This document shows, piece after piece, positions 1 through 6,977 of a stretch of DNA of 25,970 nucleotides. Each line of letters opens with the position of its first letter. The first letter of the stretch is position 1. The stretch spans positions 1 through 25,970 of the forward strand of contig SFOH01000029.1 in the NCBI GenBank assembly GCA_004552485.1, in the 5' to 3' direction. The notes under the pieces were generated by a model that worked only from the letters and a program-made list of their open reading frames with translations, ran no database searches and was not told the origin of the DNA. This DNA comes from Bacteroidales bacterium (lineage in GTDB: Bacteria; Bacteroidota; Bacteroidia; Bacteroidales; Muribaculaceae). The translations under genes and the position numbers were made by a program.

Positions 1-211
1 AGATATAATGGATTGCCCGATTCGCGCTGAATCGGGTAAGGGAAGGTCTGCTCACATTTTTAATTTAAATGAAAGAGCCGTGGCGAAGAGAGGCGACGAA
101 AGGCCGGGCATCGGCCTCGGGAGCGCCCTGCGACGGGGTCGGAATAATGCCGTAAGCCGGGAAAATTAGGGTCACACCCGCGTTAAACAGGGTTAAAAAT
201 CGGCGCAATTG
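1..211. other. Intergenic segment with small hairpins and a relic-like motif
   Basis: No supportable gene. A 7-bp hairpin lies at 16-22/30-36 (CCCGATT/AATCGGG), and a 6-bp hairpin (AGGCCG/CGGCCT) lies near 100-117. The stretch ATGCCGTAAGCCGGGAA at 147-163, followed by AATTAGG, resembles ATGCCGTCGACCGGGAA at 4327-4343. In the second copy a hairpin sits between that motif and ATTAGG. This segment may therefore hold a reduced copy of the element at 4324-4570. That link is an inference from about 15 of 17 matching bases. Confidence 0.4.
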
Positions 212-242
212 TTGGCAGTCCGTCAAAAAGTCTATACCTTTG
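212..242 (+). promoter_or_regulatory. Bacteroidota-type promoter
   Basis: The -7 box TACCTTTG (235-242) matches the Bacteroidota consensus TAnnTTTG. A TTGG at 212-215 sits about 20 bp upstream, at the spacing expected for the -33 TTTG/TTG element. Transcription would begin near 247-250, giving the short RNA described next. Both elements are seen directly; activity is inferred. Confidence 0.7.
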
Positions 243-247
243 CCTGT

Positions 248-318
248 GTGTTTTTCATAGTATTAGATTAAGATAAAGGTTTAAAGGAAAAAGAGTTGTT
301 GTGAAACAGCTCTTTTTT
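248..318 (+). ncRNA. Putative short RNA or transcription attenuator leader
   Basis: A roughly 70-nt transcript is predicted between the TAnnTTTG promoter ending at 242 and the U-tailed hairpin at 291-318. It holds a U-rich start, the block CATAGTATTAGATTA at 256-270, a purine-rich linker, and the hairpin. The adjacent downstream gene has its own promoter at 457-464, so this could be an independent small RNA or an attenuated leader for read-through. From memory, a CATAGTATTAGATT block followed by a short hairpin recurs upstream of genes in Bacteroidales. I could not verify this or assign an Rfam family. Confidence 0.5.
291..318 (+). terminator. Intrinsic terminator (GUGA loop)
   Basis: AAGAGTTGTT (291-300) pairs with AACAGCTCTT (305-314) over 10 bp with one G-U pair. 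The loop is GTGA, a GNRA-type tetraloop, and a T run continues to 318. This is a textbook rho-independent terminator shape only about 70 nt from its promoter. Confidence 0.75.
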
Positions 319-456
319 ATTTTCCCGCAGCGACGGTTGCGAGGCTCTCACGGGAAGGATTTCGGCAGAAATTTGTTCGGCGCGGCAAACGGACAGCAAA
401 GCATGTCTTTTTGATTAATTGCGGCAAAACGAGCACGCTATGCCAGAAAAAAGTGC

Positions 457-464
457 TATATTTG
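457..464 (+). promoter_or_regulatory. -7 box of the C10 peptidase gene promoter
   Basis: TATATTTG matches TAnnTTTG exactly. No clear -33 TTTG is present at the usual distance. Transcription from about 470 would give a leader of about 42 nt to the ATG at 513. The box lies downstream of the TTG at 411, which argues against that upstream start. Confidence 0.6.
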
Positions 465-512
465 CGGACACGTACTAATCCTATGTTTAATTCCACGGGA
501 ACTACTAAAATC

Positions 513-3500
513 ATGATCATGAAGGAACTTGTTTTATCCGCACTTACAGCCCTTCTGACCTTCGGCGTTTCCGAGGCCGCCGTCCTCACCGCCGAACAGG
601 CGCTGGCACGTCTCGACGGCGCCGCCGTCCCCGCCGCCGCCAAGATGAAGGCCCGATCCAAGACTCCCCTGCGGCTCATCGCATCTTCGAAGACAGAGGC
701 CGGAAACGCCGCCTACTATGTCTTCTCGGACGACGCCCGCACACTCGTGATGAGCGCCGACGACATGGTGACGCCCCTGCTTGCCTATTTCGACCGGCCG
801 GTGCTGAGCCTGGACAGCATCGCGCCCTCGACACGCGCATGGCTCGACGAGTATGCCGCCCAAATCGAATGGGCGCAGGCCAATCCGTCGCTCGTCAGCG
901 CCCCGGCCAAGGTTCCCAACCACGGCAGCATCAGCCCGCTCTGCGCAACGCAGTGGGACCAGAACTGGCCCTACAACATGTACACTCCCTCGAACTACCC
1001 CAGCGGCTGCGTGGCAACGTCCATGGCACAGGTGATGTATTACTATAAGTACCCCTCGAAGGGCACGGGCAGCATATCCTACACCCAGAACGGCACCAGC
1101 ATGTGGATGGACTTCGGCTCGACATATTTTGACTGGAACAACATGCTCACCTCCTACAGCGGCGCCTACAACGACACCCAGTCCTCCGCCGTGGCCACGC
1201 TGATGAAGGCCTGCGGCTACGCCGTGCAGATGGAGTATGCCGCCGACGGCTCCGGCGCCCACTCCGGCCGCGTGCGCAGTGCGCTGGTCGACTACTTCGG
1301 ATATGACAAGGGCACAAAGTATGTACGCCGCAAACACCACGATGCCGACGAATGGGACTGGATGATTTACAACAATCTCAAGGACGTGGGTCCCGTCATC
1401 TACTCCGGATACGGCAACGGCGGCCACTGCTTTGTCGTCGACGGCTACGCCTCCAACGGCTACTATCACCTGAACTGGGGATGGGCCGGCGTGGCCGACG
1501 GCTTCTATCTGCTGAGCGCGCTGAACCCCACCAACCTGGGCACCGGCGCCGGCTACGGCAAGTACAACAACGACCAGGACGCCGTCCTCGACCTGCGCAC
1601 ACCCCAGCAGTGGACCACCGCCTCGCGCGGATGGCTCGAGATTTGGGGATTGTTCGACATCGAGCCTTCAGGCCGCAACATAAAGATGGTGTCGTCGGCA
1701 TCAAAAGGGACGGGCGGATTCTGGAACGAGTCGGGCATCACCGACTGCCTCCACGCCGGCGCCATCATCACCAACGGCACCAAGTCCTACTACCTGGACG
1801 GAGCCTCGGCCGACGCCCTGAAGCTGCACTACGGATGGACCTACTACACCGTCTACGTCCCCACCTCTGTCCCCGACGGCGACTACACCCTCACTGCCGC
1901 TTACAGCCTCGGCGACGGCAAATGGTACCCTGACTACTACGACCGCACCGTCGGCGAACGCAACTCAATCTACATCACCATCCGCAACGGCAGCGTCACC
2001 AAACGCTCCGGCACCGTCCCCGACCCGGGCTCTTATCTGGGCGACTTCTCCGAAGGCTGGAACCTCTCCACCAAGCGAGGCACCAACACCTCCAAGGGCT
2101 ATGACGCCGCAAACATCCGCAACTTCTGCTACAAGGACGGCAAACTCTACTGCGTCTACGAGCACCGGCAGATTCTTGTCATCGACGCCCAAAGCGGCAA
2201 CAAACTGCGCGAGCTCGACCTCACCGGCGTCAGCGGCGGCACGCTCGCTCTCTGCGACGTGACTGTCTGCGACGGGCGCATCCTGGCCTGCAACCTGGCG
2301 CAGTCCTCCAAGGGCGACAAGCTGCGCATCTACCAGTGGGACAGCGACACCGGCAGCCCCCGGTGCATCCTCGAAACCAATGACTTCCAGAACGCCACAC
2401 GTCTGGGCGACTGCATGGAGGTGGTGGGAACCCCCGGCTCCGACGCCTGGTACGCATTCGCACAGGACGACGGCTCGGTCACACGCGTAGTCGAATACCA
2501 TCAGACCGGCTCCTCCTGGACCCCAAAATACACCAAAGTCTACAATGCCGCCGGCAACGGCCGTCTTGTCACCGGAGCCACCACCCGCGCCTATCCCAAG
2601 AGCGGAAACTACTGGATTGACGGCAACAACAGCAATCCCACGTGGGTCACCTGGTACGGCGGCCGTGACGGCGTCTCCTACACCACCTCCGTCAACGTCA
2701 GCGGCACTCAGCAGGGCGGCGGCAACCACCACGAGTTCTACTTCAAAGGCCTTAAGTATGCCGCCAACATGGTGTTCCGCGGCAGCGCCAACTTCACCGG
2801 CGCCAAACTCCGCATCCTCCACGACCCCGCCGGCAACTTCTCCAACATCACACACATTCAGGAGATGCCCTGGGACGGCCTCGGCGACGCCAAGAACTCT
2901 AACGGCACCGGCAATGTGTGCATCAACACCGACTCCGAGACCTTCGTGGAGGCATGGGTGCTGTCAACCACGCAGGGCATGGCCTACTACCGCTACGGCG
3001 ACGTGCCCGCCAGCGCACGTCCCACACTGAGCTTCAACGTCAAAGACGCCGAAGTCCGCGCCTGCGTGGGTGAGTCGCAGACCCTAACGTTCACCCTCTC
3101 CGGCGAGAACCTCCGCGGCGGCATCGACATCACCCCCGGCGGACAGCATGGCGCCGAGGATGTCGACAAATACGTCATCACCCCCACCCACCTCGACGCC
3201 CCCGGTCAGGTGACGGTCAAATACACGCCCACCGGCAATGACTACAACTGGATATGGCTGGGCGCTGCCTCCGACGGCGCCGAGTCGGTATGGGTGGACA
3301 TCCACGGCCGCGGCTACAAGAGACCCTCCGTCGAAGTCACCGGCGGCGACGAGAACTTCAAAACCTCTGTCGGCGAACCCGTCACACACCACTTCACCGT
3401 CCTCGCCCACGACATGAAAGGCATCCCCTACTGCGGCGTCTGGGGCGACAACACCGAGCACTTCAGCATGTACAACGACTGGGGCATGACCTCGTCGACC

Positions 3501-4181
3501 ACCGTCTACTTCGACAACAGCCGTCCGAACTGGGACAATGTCTACGTCTGGATTTGGGACACCACCAACACCTCGCGCAACTACACGGGCGGCGTATGGC
3601 CCGGTACAAAACTGACGCCCGACGCCTCGGGACGCTGCTCGTTCACCTTCACCCCCGACAACTTCACCAACGACCTGGGCATCCTCTTCCACAACAATAA
3701 CGGCACATGGACCGACGACGGATATCTCGTCAACGGCGCCGTCTACTCTGCCGCCGCAACCGTGGCCGACCGTGTCAAGAACGGCATCGACGGCAATCTG
3801 GTGAAGATGCCGCTGCTGGCCGAGCTTAACTCGGCGATGCACATCACATATAACCCGTCGCAGCCCGGCTGGCACCCCTCGAACTACTACATCGCCATGT
3901 CCGGCATGTCGCCCAACTACGATGTGGCCATCTACGGCTCGGGCTCCAGCTCGGCCGAGAGTCTTGAGGCCGATGCCTTCATGGTCAGCGTCAGCGGCGG
4001 CGTGCTCACTGTCCGCGGCTGCGAGGCGAAGACCATCCGCCTGCACAGCGTGACCGGCGCTCTCGTCGCTATGGCTGACGCCACGAACACCATGAACGTC
4101 TCCGGCATGGCTCCCGGCACATACCTCTGCACGGTGACCACCGCCTCCGGCGACACCCGTCGCGTCAAGCTCAAACTCTGA
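513..4181 (+). CDS. Secreted peptidase C10 (streptopain-like) with CBM26-like module and T9SS-type tail
   Basis: This 1222-aa protein is a predicted extracellular cysteine protease. A signal peptide (about 1-22) is followed by a Spi-type inhibitory propeptide (about 24-125) and a C10 catalytic domain (about 135-365). Cys166 lies in PSGCVATSMAQVMYYY and His305 in GGHCFVVDGY, followed by HLNWGWAG; the spacing suits the SpeB family. A propeller-like region (about 510-830) and an Ig-like domain (about 835-935) follow. A second, partial Ig-like unit (about 939-994) runs into a module (about 995-1080) with VYFDNS, VYVWIWD and GGVWPGTKL, resembling CBM26 starch-binding domains. The last 70 residues (RLHSVTGALV, APGTYLCTV, KLKL end) resemble a type A T9SS sorting domain. 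The start at 513 was chosen for its signal peptide and the promoter at 457; ATGs at 483 and 519 are alternatives. Substrate is unknown. Confidence 0.88.
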   Translation: MIMKELVLSALTALLTFGVSEAAVLTAEQALARLDGAAVPAAAKMKARSKTPLRLIASSKTEAGNAAYYVFSDDARTLVMSADDMVTPLLAYFDRPVLSLDSIAPSTRAWLDEYAAQIEWAQANPSLVSAPAKVPNHGSISPLCATQWDQNWPYNMYTPSNYPSGCVATSMAQVMYYYKYPSKGTGSISYTQNGTSMWMDFGSTYFDWNNMLTSYSGAYNDTQSSAVATLMKACGYAVQMEYAADGSGAHSGRVRSALVDYFGYDKGTKYVRRKHHDADEWDWMIYNNLKDVGPVIYSGYGNGGHCFVVDGYASNGYYHLNWGWAGVADGFYLLSALNPTNLGTGAGYGKYNNDQDAVLDLRTPQQWTTASRGWLEIWGLFDIEPSGRNIKMVSSASKGTGGFWNESGITDCLHAGAIITNGTKSYYLDGASADALKLHYGWTYYTVYVPTSVPDGDYTLTAAYSLGDGKWYPDYYDRTVGERNSIYITIRNGSVTKRSGTVPDPGSYLGDFSEGWNLSTKRGTNTSKGYDAANIRNFCYKDGKLYCVYEHRQILVIDAQSGNKLRELDLTGVSGGTLALCDVTVCDGRILACNLAQSSKGDKLRIYQWDSDTGSPRCILETNDFQNATRLGDCMEVVGTPGSDAWYAFAQDDGSVTRVVEYHQTGSSWTPKYTKVYNAAGNGRLVTGATTRAYPKSGNYWIDGNNSNPTWVTWYGGRDGVSYTTSVNVSGTQQGGGNHHEFYFKGLKYAANMVFRGSANFTGAKLRILHDPAGNFSNITHIQEMPWDGLGDAKNSNGTGNVCINTDSETFVEAWVLSTTQGMAYYRYGDVPASARPTLSFNVKDAEVRACVGESQTLTFTLSGENLRGGIDITPGGQHGAEDVDKYVITPTHLDAPGQVTVKYTPTGNDYNWIWLGAASDGAESVWVDIHGRGYKRPSVEVTGGDENFKTSVGEPVTHHFTVLAHDMKGIPYCGVWGDNTEHFSMYNDWGMTSSTTVYFDNSRPNWDNVYVWIWDTTNTSRNYTGGVWPGTKLTPDASGRCSFTFTPDNFTNDLGILFHNNNGTWTDDGYLVNGAVYSAAATVADRVKNGIDGNLVKMPLLAELNSAMHITYNPSQPGWHPSNYYIAMSGMSPNYDVAIYGSGSSSAESLEADAFMVSVSGGVLTVRGCEAKTIRLHSVTGALVAMADATNTMNVSGMAPGTYLCTVTTASGDTRRVKLKL

Positions 4182-4203
4182 AATTTTATTTGTTAGTTGA
4201 AAG

Positions 4204-4256
4204 AAGTGCCGGAGGAGCGCCCGCAAACGCGAGCTCTACTCCGGCACTTCATTTTA
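4204..4256 (+). terminator. Strong intrinsic terminator after the C10 peptidase gene
   Basis: GAAGTGCCGGAG (4204-4215) pairs perfectly with CTCCGGCACTTC (4240-4251) over 12 bp. A second short GAGC/GCTC pairing is possible in the loop, and ATTTTATTA follows. It starts 22 bp after the stop codon. Confidence 0.85.
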
Positions 4257-4323
4257 TTACTGTCCAATAAAAGAGTGACCGGAGAGAGGAGGGCAGAGGG
4301 GGCACTCCTTGCTCTCACGTACC

Positions 4324-4570
4324 CTAATGCCGTCGACCGGGAACGCCCGCAGAGCGGGCGATTAGGTTAGCCTGGGGTCCGGTTGCGCGTTAGCGCTGCC
4401 GACCCCAGGTTTGGTTCGGTATCAAAAGATGCACTACGAAGTTGTGCTTTAGAGACTTTTTTCTAACGCACAACTACGTAGTGCTTTCCTAAATGATTGC
4501 TATACCGCGGGTTGGCAGCGCTAACGCGCAGCTGAACCCGCGGCTACACTAATGGACGGCTCTGCCGTCC
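4324..4570. repeat. Five-hairpin concentric palindromic element
   Basis: Five hairpins are arranged symmetrically about 4457. A: CGCCCGC aga GCGGGCG (4344-4360). B: CCTGGGGTC/GACCCCAGG (4371-4379/4401-4409). C: 17-bp arms 4431-4447/4468-4484 with one mismatch. D: CCGCGGGTT/AACCCGCGG (4505-4513/4535-4543). E: GGACGGC tct GCCGTCC (4554-4570). B and D have 9-bp stems and 21-nt loops, and the loops are reverse complements at 19 of 21 positions. A and E have 7-bp stems with complementary 3-nt loops. Stem sequences differ between mirror partners but pairing is kept. The outer 5 bases CTAAT (4324-4328) pair with ATTAG (4361-4365). The element sits between convergent genes. It resembles REP/BIME-like or MITE-like palindromic repeats; no transposase is nearby. 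Confidence 0.8.
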
Positions 4571-4692
4571 CTCCTCCGAACCCAATGAGGCAGTGAGGGG
4601 AGATCCGATTTTCTGTCCGTCACGAGAGCTGATGCCGACGACCGGAACACAGCAGGCGTGCTCCTCTGTTCTTTTATCGGGCCGCAACGATG
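4571..4692. other. Remainder of the convergent intergenic gap
   Basis: No gene is supported. ATGCCGACGACCGG at 4632-4645 repeats ATGCCGTCGACCGG at 4327-4340 with one difference, in direct orientation, so the palindromic element lies between two copies of a 14-bp motif 305 bp apart. A weak inverted repeat (GAACA/TGTTC followed by TTTTA) lies near 4645-4677. I see no strong terminator for the minus-strand algH gene. Confidence 0.45.
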
Positions 4693-5301
4693 TCAGTTCA
4701 GGGCGGGGCGGACGGGATGGAGCTGCCAGGTGCGGTAGTAGGGGCCGAGGGCGCGCACGGCAACGTGCCACAGGGCGTCGTCGGCAAGGCTGAGCAGCGT
4801 GGTCGAATCGAGCAGGCGCGACGAGCCCACGGCCCACACGTCGTTCTCGATTTCGCCGTTGAGTTGTCCGTCGTCCCAGCCGCTGTAACCCACGAAAAAG
4901 CGCATGTGGCCCTTCAGCGGATAGCCGGCGTTGACGTAGGCCAGCGCCATGTCGAAGTCGCCGCCCACCCACAGGCCCGGGGCGTAGAGGCGGCTGTCGG
5001 GAATCACATCGGGACCGAGGTTGTGGATGAAGAAGAGCCGGTCCTGGGCCATCGGGCCGCCGCAGTAGAGCGGCACGCTGCGTTCCACGCCTTCCATGAC
5101 CTCGTCGAGCCGCAGCTCCAGCTCGTTGTTGAGCACGACGCCCATGGCGCCGCTGTTCGGGCCGCAGTCGATCAGCGAGATGACGACATGGCGGAAGTAG
5201 CTCTCATCCAGAAACGGTTCGGACACGAGCAGGCTTCCCTGCGCGGGCTGCACCGGGAGCGTGTTGTGACTGAATATCCGTGCGGCGAATCTCTTTTTCA
5301 T
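4693..5301 (-). CDS. YqgE/AlgH family protein (UPF0301)
   Basis: This 202-aa protein belongs to the YqgE/AlgH family (DUF179), whose biochemical role is unsettled; in Pseudomonas AlgH was linked to alginate regulation. Family landmarks are visible in order: GSLLVSEPF near residue 22, GAMGVVLNNEL near 68, YCGGPMAQDRLFFIHN near 95, then RFFVGYSGWDDGQLNGEI and NDVW near 150-170. Length suits the family. The reading frame extends 46 codons further upstream, but the ATG at 5301 is chosen because the family begins just before GSLLVSEP and because AAGGAAAAGGAAAGGA lies directly upstream. It is divergent from recR with a 178-bp shared upstream region, and convergent with the C10 peptidase gene. No minus-strand TAnnTTTG box was found. 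Confidence 0.85.
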   Translation of the reverse strand: MKKRFAARIFSHNTLPVQPAQGSLLVSEPFLDESYFRHVVISLIDCGPNSGAMGVVLNNELELRLDEVMEGVERSVPLYCGGPMAQDRLFFIHNLGPDVIPDSRLYAPGLWVGGDFDMALAYVNAGYPLKGHMRFFVGYSGWDDGQLNGEIENDVWAVGSSRLLDSTTLLSLADDALWHVAVRALGPYYRTWQLHPVRPALN

Positions 5302-5391
5302 GATGTGTTCCTTTCCTTTTCCTTTTAAAACAACGGGGCGCCCCGCGATGTTTGCACGCGCCGAGGATTTCCGATTACGGAAAAAAAGTTG

Positions 5392-5450
5392 TAAATTTGC
5401 AGCATGAAAGCCGCAGGCGGCTTGGCGCGGGCTTTTCACGCCCCGTTTTT
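5392..5450 (+). promoter_or_regulatory. recR promoter and structured leader
   Basis: TAAATTTG (5392-5399) matches the Bacteroidota -7 box, and a weak TTTC lies 20 bp upstream. The leader of about 75 nt contains a 6-bp hairpin AAGCCG/CGGCTT (5408-5413/5418-5423). It also contains a weaker GGGC/GCCC hairpin (5429-5432/5440-5443) followed by five T. The promoter is reasonably supported; an attenuating role for the second hairpin is speculative. Confidence 0.5.
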
Positions 5451-5479
5451 CGGTTTTGCAAAGATAATAATAATTTTTC

Positions 5480-6091
5480 GTGGAAGAAGAATTTCAGTCA
5501 CAGTTATTGAACAGTGCGGTGACAGAGTTGTCTCGGTTGCCGGGCATAGGACGCAAGACGGCGCTCCGTCTGGCGCTGCATCTGCTGCGTCAGGATGTCG
5601 AGGCGTCCGACGCTCTGGCCCGCGCCCTCACGGAGATGCGCCACGGCATCCGCTACTGCAGCGTGTGCCACAACATCAGCCAGGAGCCGGTGTGCCCCAT
5701 CTGCTCGTCGGCCATGCGCGACCGTTCGGTGGTGTGCGTGGTGGAGAACGTCAAGGACGTGATGCTGCTCGAGAACACCGGCATCTTCAACGGGCTCTAC
5801 CATGTGCTCGGCGGCGTCATCTCGCCCATCGACGGCATCGGCCCCGACCGTCTCGAAATCGACTCGCTCGTCGAGCGCGTGCGCGCCGGCGGCATCGACG
5901 AAGTCATCCTCGCCCTCGGCGCCACCATGGAGGGCGAAACCACCAACTATTACATCTTCCGCCGTCTCGCGGACACGGGCGTGAAAGTGACCCAGCTTGC
6001 ACGCGGCGTGGCCGTGGGCAACGACATCGAGTATACCGACGAAATAACACTTGGCCGCTCGCTGCGCGACCGCACACCTTTTTCAGCCTGA
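5480..6091 (+). CDS. recR: Recombination mediator RecR
   Basis: RecR (203 aa) works with RecF/RecO to load RecA at ssDNA gaps during recombinational repair. The order of elements is canonical: a helix-hairpin-helix with ELSRLPGIGRKTALRLALHLL-like sequence at residues 16-36, a Cys4 zinc finger (Cys60, Cys63, Cys72, Cys75), a Toprim domain beginning at VCVVENVKDV (about 85), and a C-terminal Walker B-like region. The length matches the family. Translation starts at GTG 5480; the first residues MEEEFQSQLLNSAVTELSRL align with the expected N-terminus and no suitable ATG exists. A structured leader and a Bacteroidota promoter precede it. The GNAT gene follows 84 bp downstream and may be cotranscribed. 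Confidence 0.96.
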   Translation: MEEEFQSQLLNSAVTELSRLPGIGRKTALRLALHLLRQDVEASDALARALTEMRHGIRYCSVCHNISQEPVCPICSSAMRDRSVVCVVENVKDVMLLENTGIFNGLYHVLGGVISPIDGIGPDRLEIDSLVERVRAGGIDEVILALGATMEGETTNYYIFRRLADTGVKVTQLARGVAVGNDIEYTDEITLGRSLRDRTPFSA

Positions 6092-6175
6092 TACGCCGTG
6101 CTTTTCTATCTCATCCCTCCATCCGAAATTCCTGAGCCGCCCGAATCGGCGCGACCTCACAAAAGCCCTAACTCT

Positions 6176-6670
6176 ATGGACGCAAAATCCCTACCGAGCA
6201 TAAGCCTGCGTGCCCCCGAGACACGCCGCGACCTTGACCGCCTCTTCCGCTGGGAGCAGACCCAGAAGCACGGCTACGACACTCCGCAGGACGCCCCCGC
6301 ACCCCCCACGCGCATGGACCTCTGGGCATTCCTCAACAGCTACCGCCACTCCTTAGAGGAGCAGGGGCAGATGCGCTTTATGATTGACTCTGAGGAAGAT
6401 ACGGAGCTGGCCGTGACCGTGGGATGCATCGACCTGTGCGACTACGACGACGCCGCGGCCTCGGCATACGTCAGCATCTTCATCGCCCTGAGCATGCGTC
6501 GCCGCGGCTATGCCCTCGCCGCCCTCCATGCCCTCGCCGGCGAGGCCCGCGACCTGGGTCTGAAGCGCCTCCTCGCCGCCGTCTCGCCCGACAACGCCCC
6601 CTCGCTCGCCCTCTTCGCCGCCGCCGGATACGCCCTCTCGGAGCCCGAGCTCTTCGCCCTCGACATCTGA
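6176..6670 (+). CDS. GNAT family N-acetyltransferase
   Basis: This 164-aa protein is a GCN5-related acetyltransferase that would transfer an acetyl group from acetyl-CoA to an unknown amine. The acetyl-CoA binding motif A is visible as YVSIFIALSMRRRGYA (residues 98-113; consensus R/QxxGxG/A), and motif B as SPDNAPSLALFAAAGYAL (about 137-154), with the Asn-Ser-Leu-Phe-Gly pattern of the fold. An acidic strand DSEEDTELAVTVGCIDLCDY precedes it. The ATG at 6176 is chosen; a GTG at 6098 would add 26 Pro-rich residues with no family support. It follows recR, probably in the same transcript, and ends about 100 bp before the greA promoter. The substrate cannot be inferred. Confidence 0.85.
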   Translation: MDAKSLPSISLRAPETRRDLDRLFRWEQTQKHGYDTPQDAPAPPTRMDLWAFLNSYRHSLEEQGQMRFMIDSEEDTELAVTVGCIDLCDYDDAAASAYVSIFIALSMRRRGYALAALHALAGEARDLGLKRLLAAVSPDNAPSLALFAAAGYALSEPELFALDI

Positions 6671-6772
6671 GGCGCCGGCACGCCGGGCGCCGCACACCGC
6701 CTAATGGCTGCGCATGCCCGCGAATTAACAATTTTTAGCTAAAGTCACGCCCGCGAGTCGCCGGAAAGTCCG

Positions 6773-6780
6773 TACCTTTG
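6773..6780 (+). promoter_or_regulatory. -7 box of the greA promoter
   Basis: TACCTTTG matches TAnnTTTG, the same sequence as the box at 235-242. No convincing -33 TTTG lies 19-21 bp upstream. It lies in the gap between the GNAT gene and greA. Confidence 0.6.
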
Positions 6781-6784
6781 CAGT

Positions 6785-6872
6785 GGTAGAGTGCTTCGGA
6801 GCCTCGTGCTTCCGAATTTCTCGCCGTCTGCGTTCTCGGCCGGGGTTTCCCGACACGGGAGCCTCTTTTTTT
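6785..6872 (+). ncRNA. Structured greA leader or short RNA ending in a terminator-like hairpin
   Basis: The predicted transcript from about 6785 first forms TTCGGA/TCCGAA (6795-6800/6811-6816). It then reaches a GC-rich hairpin at 6842-6865 with the core CCCG aca CGGG (6849-6852/6856-6859), extended outward by GU and GC pairs with a one-base bulge, and a T7 run at 6866-6872. Only after a further 105 nt does greA start at 6978. The layout is promoter, about 85 nt, U-tailed hairpin, then gene. It mirrors the arrangement at 212-318 and fits either an attenuator or a separate small RNA. Confidence 0.5.
6842..6872 (+). terminator. Terminator-like hairpin inside the greA leader
   Basis: Stem GGGG-TTTCCCG / CGGGAGCCTC with loop ACA and one bulge, followed directly by seven T residues. 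It lies before greA, not after the GNAT gene alone, because a promoter sits between the GNAT gene and the hairpin. Confidence 0.6.
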
Positions 6873-6977
6873 ATGTTTCCCGCCAACGAAATACGGCACC
6901 CCCGTACCGCGGGAGTCATTCTCTTATCACCGGATCAAATAATTCATTAACCCCACTAAAATATAGCTTTAGAAATC

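Noticed and set aside
411..512. TTG start at 411 for the C10 peptidase, adding 34 residues
   Set aside because: The TAnnTTTG promoter at 457-464 lies downstream of it, and the signal peptide begins only at 513-519.
534..1469. Long minus-strand open frame opposite the C10 peptidase gene
   Set aside because: It is a low-complexity Val/Gly/Ala/His-rich shadow typical of high-GC coding DNA, with no recognisable domain.
3084..4226. 380-codon minus-strand open frame opposite the 3' part of the C10 peptidase gene
   Set aside because: Shadow frame with Val/Gly/Ala bias; it also spans the terminator of the real gene.
4324..4570. CRISPR array or integron attC reading of the palindromic element
   Set aside because: There are no regularly spaced direct repeats with unique spacers, no cas genes, and no integrase or attC core sites; the symmetry is inverted and concentric.
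4593..4793. Short open frame in the convergent gap
   Set aside because: Overlaps the algH 3' end, is Arg/Gly-rich, and has no support as a gene.
6098..6175. GTG start at 6098 for the GNAT gene
   Set aside because: It would add 26 Pro-rich residues unlike GNAT N-termini; the ATG at 6176 gives a normal-length protein.
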